Origin: Pyronema omphalodes
Taxonomy: Eukaryota; Ascomycota; Pezizomycetes; Pezizales; Pyronemataceae
DNA: 64,000 nt
Assembly: GCA_024516155.1 (NCBI GenBank)
Contig: JAJJXM010000109.1
Location: forward strand, 5,001 to 69,000
Direction: 5' to 3'
Shown: one piece after another, positions 55,401-62,180 of the stretch
Numbering within the stretch: the stretch's first letter is position 1
How the letters are laid out: each line of letters starts with the position of its first letter
Made by a program: the position numbers and the translations under genes
Notes under the pieces: model-generated
What the model was told of the DNA's origin: nothing
Seen by the model: the letters and a program-made list of their open reading frames with translations, nothing else
The model's database searches: none

Positions 55401-56761
55401 GCGAAGAACGGGAGGGGCTGTTACTGTATGAGGGGTTGATATGGGTACCAGACAACCATGAGTTGCGGCTACGGCTCCTACATGACCACCATGATGCACT
55501 CGTTGCGGGACACCCAGGGCGGGCAAGGACCTTGGAGCTAATTAGTAGGAATTATTATTGGCCTCAGCAACGCCAATATGTCAACCGATACGTAGACTAC
55601 TGCGATACCTGCAAAAGGATTAAGCCAGTTAGGCACGCTCCTTTCGGGCTCCTGAAGCCCTTACAGCCACCATCGAGGCCGTGGGATTCGGTGTCCATGG
55701 ATTTTATCACCGGACTTCCGTCAAGAGGAGGAAACAACGCCCTATGGGTAATTGTGGATCGGTTCACGAAGATGGCTCACTTCGTGGCCTGCGCGGACAC
55801 GATGGGGCCGAAGGAACTGGCGGATGGATTCCTGAGGCATGTGGTCAGGGCCCACGGACTTCCTAACGATATCGTCTCTGACCGCGGGTCTCTATTCACC
55901 TCGACGTTTTGGAAGCGAGTGATGGGGGCAATGGGGACGTCAAGGAAGCTCAGCACCGCATTCCACCCCGAGACCGACGGACAGACCGAACGCACGAACG
56001 CCACCCTCGAACAGTACCTGCGGGCGTACTGCAATTACCAGCAGGACGACTGGGAAAAGCTACTCCCAATGGCGGAGTTTTGCTATAACAACACTCAATC
56101 CGAGACAACAAAGGTAACCCCCTTTTTCGCGAATTACGGGTATCATCCGCGGTTCGCACCCAGCCTAGGAAAAATAGAAGGAGGATTCCCGGAGGTGGCG
56201 GAATACGTCTCAGCCCTCACCAACCTCCACCGGGAACTACAGGCAGAAATCGGATATGCACAGGCTGCCCAGGCAGAACAGGCAAATCGGAAGAGACACC
56301 CGGATCCCGTACTCAGGGAGGGGGATAGGGTGTGGTTGCGGAGGAAAAACGTGAAGACAACTCGCCCATCCAGCAAGTTGGATTACAAGCTGATGGGACC
56401 ATACACCATCCTCGAGCGCGTGGGGACAAGAGCGTATAAATTGGATCTCCCCGCCAGTGTGAAAATACACCCCGTATTCCACATCTCATTGCTCGAGCTG
56501 GCTCAACCCACTCTTACACCGATCCCCGGGCACGTCCAACCTCCTCCCCCACCAATTGTTATTGAAGACGAAGAGGAATGGGAAGTGGAGGAGATAGTTG
56601 ATTCCCGCTATCATCGAAACAGACTCCAGTATCGTGTACGTTGGACGGGATTCCCTGATCCCGACCGAACTTGGTACCCATCGGAGAACTTCACGAATTC
56701 CCCCGACGCCATCCGACGATTTCACACAACCTACCCAAGAAAACCGGCCCCAAGGTTGTAA
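52478..56761 (+). CDS. pol: Pol polyprotein of D
   Basis: 1427 residues after the shift (the frame is open from 52346). Protease: MVDCGATENF at about 52660. Then about 230 residues of charged repeats. RT: VDYRGLNEITVKD and YLDDILIYS near 54369. RNase H: ETDASDYAIG near 54810. Integrase: HPGRARTLEL, CDTCKR, MDFITG, SDRGSLF, TERTN (55510-55990). GPY module (MGPYTIL, 56395) and chromodomain (EEIVDSRYHRNRLQYRVRW) to 56745. All RT, RNase H and integrase catalytic residues are present. The protease has Cys in place of Thr/Ser in its D-T/S-G triad. Stop at 56759, five bases before ORF3. Confidence 0.94.
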   Translation, partial: RGSPGVKEQGGLLGTKSSAEPDNPEPAYMISSVGPYRRDEKIILKVVIKGKDNREHTTTAMVDCGATENFIDKEYAERVGIPLKKKDVPRRVLAVDGREIASGPVTHEAMVRLRINNHQEDIRLHCITIGNSPIIVGLPWLRTHNPSIDWNEGRVTFDSARCAKRCLGTSTSPHATTVTENDAIQQYRLDTAQAAAREERICEASWEERKETWGNRTRKKEQEAAPWRRRIERNQEKEGEEEQQGRVQDGAQNDLRRRRFEEDMGRDEEEGELQGTWEDRQSDPLQIGVEKDQEEEERKEIKINEQNDPFRMQTEEKDGKREEWKESRDAAQNDPFRMQPEGGKEEKEERKRTRGTAQNDPFRMQPEGGEEIKEERKRIRDDAEKDPFRMQAYGDEEEEEDEEEREGTFDWIAYAAMGSLEPVSQGSATQQEPTPRSASDIVPVEYHDFLHVFDKEEVSGRPPHRHHDHRIPLVKGGVPPFEPLRALDEGRLKTLREYLDSSLEKGWIRRSTSPAGAPIHFVKKKDGTLRLCVDYRGLNEITVKDRTPLPLIGEALDRLSNAKIYTKLDVRDAYHNLRIAKGDEWKTAFRTKYGLFEYLVMPFGLTNAPASFQRWMNEVLSDYLDIFCLAYLDDILIYSDDLHQHQQHVRKVLERVDKVKLRLKASKCEFHTTETEYLGYIISPTGIRMDPGKVKAVAEWREPTNVKGIQSFIGFANFYRRFIRDFSKITAPLTKLTRKDVTWNWDDAAKSAFEQLKRAMISEPILRHFDPTKPLTLETDASDYAIGAVCSQPDDQGILHPLGYFSRKLKDPELNYDIHDKELLAIVEGLNKWGTYCKNTRHKITILTDHKNLEYWTTKKDLNLRQARWAEMLANYDFAITYRPGKLAGKPDILSRESGDSPWEGELKHRQNRERVLLPPQTFWINSAEVMEIQVDEELLKEIQQKTREDQEIQEILRKLRAGEKIDRKVALGLCEEREGLLLYEGLIWVPDNHELRLRLLHDHHDALVAGHPGRARTLELISRNYYWPQQRQYVNRYVDYCDTCKRIKPVRHAPFGLLKPLQPPSRPWDSVSMDFITGLPSRGGNNALWVIVDRFTKMAHFVACADTMGPKELADGFLRHVVRAHGLPNDIVSDRGSLFTSTFWKRVMGAMGTSRKLSTAFHPETDGQTERTNATLEQYLRAYCNYQQDDWEKLLPMAEFCYNNTQSETTKVTPFFANYGYHPRFAPSLGKIEGGFPEVAEYVSALTNLHRELQAEIGYAQAAQAEQANRKRHPDPVLREGDRVWLRRKNVKTTRPSSKLDYKLMGPYTILERVGTRAYKLDLPASVKIHPVFHISLLELAQPTLTPIPGHVQPPPPPIVIEDEEEWEVEEIVDSRYHRNRLQYRVRWTGFPDPDRTWYPSENFTNSPDAIRRFHTTYPRKPAPRL
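53231..53704 (+). repeat. 78-bp tandem repeats inside D pol
   Basis: Four units with exact 78-bp spacing start at 53393, 53471, 53549 and 53627 (core GATCCTTTTCGAATGCA, coding DPFRMQ). Two degenerate units lie upstream (about 53231 and 53318). Each encodes 26 residues: DPFRMQ followed by an acidic/basic stretch. Located between protease and RT, without breaking the frame. Confidence 0.9.
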
Positions 56762-56766
56762 AAACC

Positions 56767-57705
56767 ATGGCTAGCCCAATAAACCCCGAGAACGACCAAC
56801 ACTCCGGCGGCTGGTACCGCCAGGATGCCCCACCACCGACAACCACGTATCCCCCACACGATGCCCAACACTGGACCTTTTGTTACGACGACTACTGCGC
56901 CACACATCGACAATCGAAAGAAAACTACAACTATTTTCCAACCGCTGGGCGGGAAGGAACCAACGAATGCAACTGCGGACGGACGCACGATCCCGAGTTA
57001 GAGGCTGTGATCCGGAGGAAACACCTGGACGTTCGGAAGGCCTGTCGGGCCTGGCAGCGAGGAAAGAGGGTCTGCTACGACTGTGGGTTTCTGGTTAACA
57101 TGGACGGCCATGAAGCCAGATGCGGCGCCACAGGGCCTGCCCGCTCCTCGACGGCTCCCGCTCCGACACCGAATGAACCGACCCCCGTCCCGGAGAAAGA
57201 CCAGCAACACCCCAACGGGGAACAGCCACCAACAGCACCCGAGCTGGCCTCGGAAACCTCGAGCGAGACTTTGATGGAGAAGAGGTACGTCCCTGTCTAC
57301 CTCATGTCCCCGAACAGGGACCCCGAACGACTCGCAATAAACCTCTCTTTCTACGGACCACCTACTGGAAAGGAAGAAGTGCCACCGCCGACCCACACCC
57401 CACCGCCATTCGAGGGGTCCTCGTTGCCAGAGCACTCCAGCACTGGTTTCGGAGGAGACTCTCCCCGCCGCCAACGACTATCCGGCAGATGCCGCCGCCA
57501 GAACCGCAATCGCCGTCGGCAGCGACAACCCCTACCTCGTCCCCATGGGGAACCCCAGACAAGCCTCGTCGGAGTCTCGGCCTGGAGGGGGGAGCTACTG
57601 TCACGAACCGCTAGGGATATGCTTCTGGGAGGGATTGTGACCACAGCTGGGCTGTGGTTCGTGGGTGTGACGCTGGGGATGGCGTACGTCACAGTTAGGG
57701 TTTAA
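56767..57705 (+). CDS. ORF3 of D, third ORF with Cys/His motif and C-terminal membrane segment
   Basis: 312 aa from ATG 56767 in ideal context (ACCATGG), five bases after the pol stop; it ends inside the 3' LTR. Cys/His residues 39-119 are arranged as C39-x4-C44-x2-H47, C68-x-C70-x3-H74 and C103-x2-C106-x8-H115-x3-C119, which looks like zinc binding. A Pro-rich linker and an Arg-rich stretch (RRQRLSGRCRRQNRNRRR) follow. The last 28 residues include the hydrophobic MLLGGIVTTAGLWFVGVTLG, a likely single membrane span. About 35 C-terminal codons come from the start of the LTR. I do not recognise the family. It is in the env position but has no signal peptide or fusion features; an accessory tail-anchored protein is the neutral reading. 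Confidence 0.75.
   Translation: MASPINPENDQHSGGWYRQDAPPPTTTYPPHDAQHWTFCYDDYCATHRQSKENYNYFPTAGREGTNECNCGRTHDPELEAVIRRKHLDVRKACRAWQRGKRVCYDCGFLVNMDGHEARCGATGPARSSTAPAPTPNEPTPVPEKDQQHPNGEQPPTAPELASETSSETLMEKRYVPVYLMSPNRDPERLAINLSFYGPPTGKEEVPPPTHTPPPFEGSSLPEHSSTGFGGDSPRRQRLSGRCRRQNRNRRRQRQPLPRPHGEPQTSLVGVSAWRGELLSRTARDMLLGGIVTTAGLWFVGVTLGMAYVTVRV
57584..57594 (+). other. Polypurine tract of D
   Basis: GGAGGGGGGAG, four bases before the 3' LTR. It lies within the ORF3 coding sequence (Gly/Glu codons). Confidence 0.85.
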
Positions 57706-58343
57706 GCGAAGAGGTGGAGCTAGGGCTAGGCGAGAGGAGTTAGGGTTAAGCGAGGACAAGGGGGTAAGTGCGGGGTGGAACGAGGAGGGTTTCCTCGAGG
57801 TTTGGATTATGTCTTGCTTATGTTTTGTATTGTGTTTTGCTTATGTTTTGTATTATGTTTTGCTTATGTTTTGTATTATGTTTTGGTTTATGTTTGTATT
57901 GTGTTTTAGTTAGGTTTTGGGAGTCACAGTGGAGCGAAGGGTGTCTCATGATGGATGGAATATCTGCGGGTCAGATAAGTTGGGAAATCACATGAGCACA
58001 GGGACACAGGTATATAAGGGGACATTTGTATTTCATTAGTCTAGTACGCAATCAATTATCTATCTACACAATCTATCTACACACTACAGTTCTATCATCT
58101 AAACCGTGACCGAAAACCCAGCCCATCCCAACATACTTACCCATCCCAAATACCTACCTATCCTCCCACCCAGATCCCCATCCGACGATCCTATCAGAGG
58201 CAACGCTGCAGGGACATCCTGTGTACAAGGTAAGTACTGCCTGAGCCCGTGACTAACTCACCTAGAAGTCCAGAGCCGAACCCGATTGCATAGCAATCCG
58301 ACGGTTGTATCGCCTGTCGACCGTGTGTAGCCGGATTCTGACA
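57599..58343 (+). repeat. 3' LTR of D (745 bp)
   Basis: Same length as the 5' LTR, one mismatch seen. Followed by GCCAA (58344-58348), the second copy of the target duplication, then C3 gag sequence. Confidence 0.95.
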
Positions 58344-58377
58344 GCCAATGTCCTTCGTCGATAAGGTTAACGTGCAT
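58344..58377 (-). pseudogene. gag: gag of C3, first codons
   Basis: MHVNLIDEGHW from ATG 58377 to the D insertion point. It overlaps the ORF0 end by 11 nt as in C1. Confidence 0.8.
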
Positions 58378-58609
58378 TCTGGCGGGCTCGGAGGATTGGC
58401 TTGAGTCGGATGGTGTGGCGGACATGCTCCTGGTAAGTGTAATCCTGGAGTTCCCAACGGACCACAAGGTAGCAGTGATTTTCTGCTCTTCGGATGGTCC
58501 GTCGCACTGCGCCAGCGAATCGGTCGGAAATCCCGAAGGTCTCGTTTAGGGTGTGAGTTTCCAGGGCTTGTTTTAAGGCGTGTGTCCAAGCAGAACCGGT
58601 GGGGTTCAT
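58367..58609 (-). CDS. ORF0 of C3 (80 aa)
   Basis: Intact 80-residue copy of ORF0, ending RARQNAR. Differs from the C1 copy at 24 codons, 18 synonymous. The start codon (58609-58607) lies in the CATG target duplication of the adjacent TIR element, so the ORF itself is preserved but cut off from its promoter. Confidence 0.65.
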   Translation of the reverse strand: MNPTGSAWTHALKQALETHTLNETFGISDRFAGAVRRTIRRAENHCYLVVRWELQDYTYQEHVRHTIRLKPILRARQNAR

Positions 58610-58644
58610 GCCCTATGGTACAAGAAAACGAGTGAGAGTGGTTT

Positions 58645-59110
58645 AGTTCAAACACCTTCGTGGTTTAGCTAAACACCGAAAGTGTTTAGTTAAACACCCT
58701 AAACACCCAAGTTGTTTAGTCTGATTTAAGGTGTTTAGCTAAACCACCCATCGTTGTTTGAAAGTGTTTAGTTAAACACCCCTAAACACCGAAGTTGTTT
58801 AGTGTGATTTACGGTGTTTAGCTAAACCACCTAGCGTTGTTTAGTTAAACAACTACCTTGATTTTTTTTTTTGTGGGGTTTATTTAAACACCCGAGGGGT
58901 GTTTAAATAAACACCTTCTTTTTCGCTTATTCTTGGGTATTTATTTAAACACCCTAGGGGTGTTTAAGGATGTTTAAATAAACACCTTCTTTTTTACATA
59001 TTCTTTGGGGTTTATTTAAACACCCTAGGGGTGTTTAAATAAACACCTTCTTCTTCGCCTATTCTTCGGGGTTTATTTGAACTATCCTCTGATGTTTAAA
59101 TAAACATCTA
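58645..59110. repeat. Left subterminal palindromic repeats of the TIR element
   Basis: Many copies of TGTTTA/TAAACA in inverted pairs. Three units about 75 bp apart (near 58875, 58940, 59010) contain a hairpin centred on CACCCTAGGGGTG or CACCCGAGGGGTG. Confidence 0.85.
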
Positions 59111-59799
59111 CAGTCCACTTCCTAGGGATGGCTTTTCCATGGTTCATATAAATCACCCTGCAGTGTTCTACTGAACATTCAGTTTTAAACTGTAGAGCTG
59201 TGTTCTGCTTATGTTTGTTGATGGAAGTGGATATTGCCTTAGTGCGCATCCCTTCCTTATGTTCTGTTCGTTCTGCCGTTGTTGTTCCTCGTTCTTCATC
59301 CATTTCATTCACTTGTTTCTCCACCTCCATCTTTCCCTCTTGTTTGACTGTAAGTTTTTCCTCATGTCAAATGTTTGTCCCTCAACAGAATTTGCTAGTT
59401 CATACACCATACGCCACAGGAGGGAAAAAAGAGAGAGAGAGGGGGAATTGGGATATGAACTTCTAGATACTCGCTGAGTCAAGTACTGCAAACCAACCCC
59501 ACAAATATCCACAATGCTAACCAGACAAACAGGATGCTCAGAAAACCTAAGTCTATTTATTGAAGCGATCCATGATTGCAGCATATGTAAGGGTCAATTA
59601 AAAAAGGCACAAAGCGAATGGTACTATACAGAGAGCAGGAGCAGGAGTAAGAGGGGTGAGGTGGGAGGTGGGAGGTTTCTGTATGTATAGATAGAGGACC
59701 TGGCAATAGCTAGAGACATGTTATATAATGAGCGAGTGGTTTAGTAATGAATTTAAAACATTTAAAAAATATCTGAGGTGCTTGATCAAACCACTATTG

Positions 59800-60190
59800 T
59801 GCAAGGTGTTTAAATCGGTGTTTAAAGGTGTTTAGTAGGTGTTTAGATCGGTGTTTAAAGGTGTTTAAAGGTGTTTAAATCGGTGTTTAAAGGTGTTTAA
59901 AGGTGTTTAAATCGGTGTTTAAAGGTGTTTAGTAGGTGTTTAGTAGGTGTTTAAAGGTGTTTAAAGGTGTTTAAAGGTGTTTAAATCGGTGTTTAAATCG
60001 GTGTTTAAAGGTGTTTAGTAGGTGTTTAAAGGTGTTTAGTAGGTGTTTAAAGAGGTGTTTAGTAGGTGTTTAAAGGTGTTTAGTAGGTGTTTAAAGAGGT
60101 GTTTAGTAGGTGTTTAAAGGTGTTTAGTAGGTGTTTAAAGAGGTGTTTAGTAGGTGTTTAAAGGTGTTTAGTAGGTGTTTAAAGAGGTGT
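59800..60190 (+). repeat. Right subterminal GGTGTTTA repeat array
   Basis: About 390 bp of GGTGTTTA units with alternating tails (AA, GTA, AATC, AAGA). Higher-order repeats of about 57 bp at 60035-60190. Confidence 0.9.
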
Positions 60191-60308
60191 TTAGTAAATG
60201 AATTTTGTGGGTGTTTGAATTAAACACCTTTTGTGGTTTAAAGTGTGGTTTGATTAAACACCTTTTTTTTGTACCACAGGGCATGCGTGTTGGTTGAATA
60301 ATTATTCG

Positions 60309-60317
60309 ATCGAACGT
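60309..60317 (-). other. Self-primer binding site of C3
   Basis: The minus strand reads ACGTTCGAT, two bases after the LTR end; complement ATCGAACGT in the LTR at about 60534-60526. Confidence 0.65.
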
Positions 60318-60319
60318 AA

Positions 60320-60847
60320 TGTCCGGGAACTAGGAACGGACGTTCAAAGAACACACTGAACACTACCGGCAAGGGAGACTAGGCGGGTTCCAGGACGGGG
60401 AACGGAAAGACAAGGACCGAAGTGCACGGCAGACGGACGGCACACAAAACAGGGACAGGGACAAGGACAAGAATGATGTGGGACTGAAAGGAGAAGTCTT
60501 TATTAAGGACAAGGGAAAGACACAAGACGTTCGATGGAGAACTCAACAACGGGGAGGCAAGCCTCCTTATGTACAAAGGGCGGCCAGCACTCTTGCTGGG
60601 CCGTCATCCAACATCGCTACATGACAGCTTCCATTCTCCATCATTTCACCTGCGACGCCACAGCTCTCCAGCTCATGGTACGTCATCCATCATCAATCAG
60701 TCTATCAATCACAACGGCACGGCACACACAACAACACAACGACAACACAACACAACACGGCAAGACAACGGCACGATGACGACAACAACAACGACAACAC
60801 AATGATGACGCAACAACACAACGGCTCGTCAGCCGTGTGCCGTGACA
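60320..60847 (-). repeat. 5' LTR of C3 (528 bp)
   Basis: TGTCACGGCACACGG at 60847 to the inner end near 60320 (TGTCCGGG on the plus strand). Flanked by CCACT (60848-60852). Confidence 0.92.
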
Positions 60848-60852
60848 CCACT

Positions 60853-61298
60853 CTCTGACTGTCGCTACTTTGGAGTCCATCATGGGAGCGCCGTCGCGGC
60901 CAATGTTGTGCCCTACTGGACTTCAGCCTTCGCAAACTTACATTTCTCTGGTTTCAAATGTAGTTTTTCTTGTATAAGTCGCTCCAAGATTTTCCGGACA
61001 TGCGAGTTGTGATCAGTTTTCGTTTCCGAGAAGACGAGGATACCATCCAAGCACGCTGTGCAGAACTGGTCCAGGTATGGTCTCAGGACATCATTTATGA
61101 ATGCCTGGAAATCGGCAGGCGCGTTGGTGAGCCCAAAGGGCATCACTTTTGACTCGAATAATCCGTATCTCGTGCGGAATGCCGTTTTCCATTCTTCGCC
61201 TTCTGCCATCCTGATCAGGTTATGGGCGCTGAGGACGTCTAGGGTTGTAAAATACTGAGCTTTGGAAAGATTCATCAGAGTTTCCTGTATTAGCGGTA
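60853..61298 (-). pseudogene. pol: RT fragment of C4
   Basis: Minus-strand RT from [15 protein letters not shown] to the C3 insertion point. The catalytic motif is CLDG instead of YLDD (ACLDGILVF), so the polymerase centre is destroyed. A frame change follows AKAEVQ near 60913. The N-terminal part ends at LTR B4. Confidence 0.88.
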
Positions 61299-62180
61299 TG
61301 TCACGGCTCGAGAATTATTACCTTCCCCCCCCTCGTCATTCATTCACCTATTATGATTCGCTTCATTATTCAGCACTCGGTTGTTTATTTATTTCTATTA
61401 TCCTTCGGTCTTTGATCATCACTCGTCACTCGCCTGGGTTAGGGTTACGCTCAATTCCCAAATTGTCAAAAAGGTCACGTGACCTATCACCGGGGTTAGG
61501 GGTCTGCTCGGATCCCTTTTCGGAAATTCCATACCTACGGTCTACCGATCATCTTATCCGATTGGATAAGATCCGTCACGTGTCTCTAATCAGTAGTAGA
61601 TCAGTATGCACGCGCACTGGTCTACTAATGTGCGCACACGTGACTAGGGCTAGGGCACGATCATCTTATCGATAAGATAAGATCTAGTCATGTGACCTTA
61701 TCAGTATTGCACCGTCTTTCCAATCGCAGCTGATCTGGATTCACGTGACTGGGGTGAGGGTTGCACCCGCACGCACACAAACTAGGGTTAGGTTTGTTAC
61801 CGTACGCGCACAGCTAGGGTTAGGCTTACGGACGCACGCGCACGATTAGGGTTACAGAAGCGCCCGCGTGACTACGCTTGGGGTTACGCTAGCGCGCACG
61901 CGAAGTACGCTACCGCGCACGTGAGTTACGCTATCGTGCATGCGAGATACGCTAACGAGCGCACGACAAGGCTGTGCACGCAAACACGCTGATTTGGTAC
62001 GAACACGTTAGCGCGTTCAGAAGGCGCAACCGCGACCGCGTTGTTTACTTAGTGATTTCTCGGAAAAATCTGCAAATAGTGGCTCGGCGTGTAAGGAGGA
62101 AAAATTGTATATAAGAGGATTGTTTCTTTGTTTGTTAATTTGTTTTTGTTTTCTCCTTACACAGTTATTTGTTTATTTAC
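61299..62180 (+). repeat. B4, family-B LTR (3'-truncated)
   Basis: Starts TGTCACGGCTCGAG in C4 RT sequence and matches the solo LTR for 882 bp, then stops at 62180 where LINE E2 begins. Carries the TTAGGG-like and GATA/CACGTG motifs. The rest probably lies right of E2, outside the window. Confidence 0.88.

Larger units (their letters stand above)
50577..58343 (+). mobile_element. Ty3/gypsy chromovirus D, complete and very young
   Basis: Two 745-bp LTRs (50577-51321 and 57599-58343) that differ at one base by eye (50936 G, 57958 T). 5-bp duplication GCCAA (50572-50576 and 58344-58348), self-primer site, gag, pol, a third ORF and a purine tract. All three coding frames are open. It is the youngest insertion in the window and sits at the deepest level of the nest. 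Confidence 0.96.
58611..60281. mobile_element. Non-autonomous TIR element with GTTTA repeats (1671 bp)
   Basis: Ends are inverted: left CCCTATGGTACAA, right (complement) CCCTGTGGTACAA, 12 of 13 matching. CATG is repeated on both sides (58607-58610 and 60282-60285), and C2 shows the empty site (TTCATGCGTG). Left third: palindromic units such as GTGTTTAGTTAAACACC and about 75-bp repeats containing GTTTATTTAAACACCC. Middle (59110-59790): unique sequence without a convincing ORF. Right: dense GGTGTTTA repeats. No transposase is seen, so it must depend on another element. Superfamily unknown. Confidence 0.85.
45009..60847 (-). mobile_element. Family-C element C3, hosting D and a TIR element
   Basis: LTRs 60320-60847 and 45009-45525 with target duplication CCACT (45004-45008 and 60848-60852). 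Internal parts in order: primer site, ORF0, gag, pol, purine tract. D is inserted in gag, with duplication GCCAA. The 1671-bp TIR element is inserted at the ORF0 start, with duplication CATG. Confidence 0.94.
42299..61298 (-). mobile_element. Family-C element C4, interrupted by C3
   Basis: Left part 42299-45008 (3' LTR, chromodomain, integrase, RNase H) and right part 60848-61298 (RT) on the minus strand. They join perfectly in the RT/RNase H connection once C3 and one CCACT are removed. The right part stops at 61298 against LTR B4. Confidence 0.88.

Noticed and set aside
56767..57705. Calling ORF3 an envelope gene
   Set aside because: Position and a membrane segment alone are not enough; no signal peptide, fusion peptide or surface-subunit pattern is seen.
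59800..60190. CRISPR-like regular repeats
   Set aside because: Units are 8-12 bp with no spacers, inside a eukaryotic TIR element; it is a subterminal repeat array.
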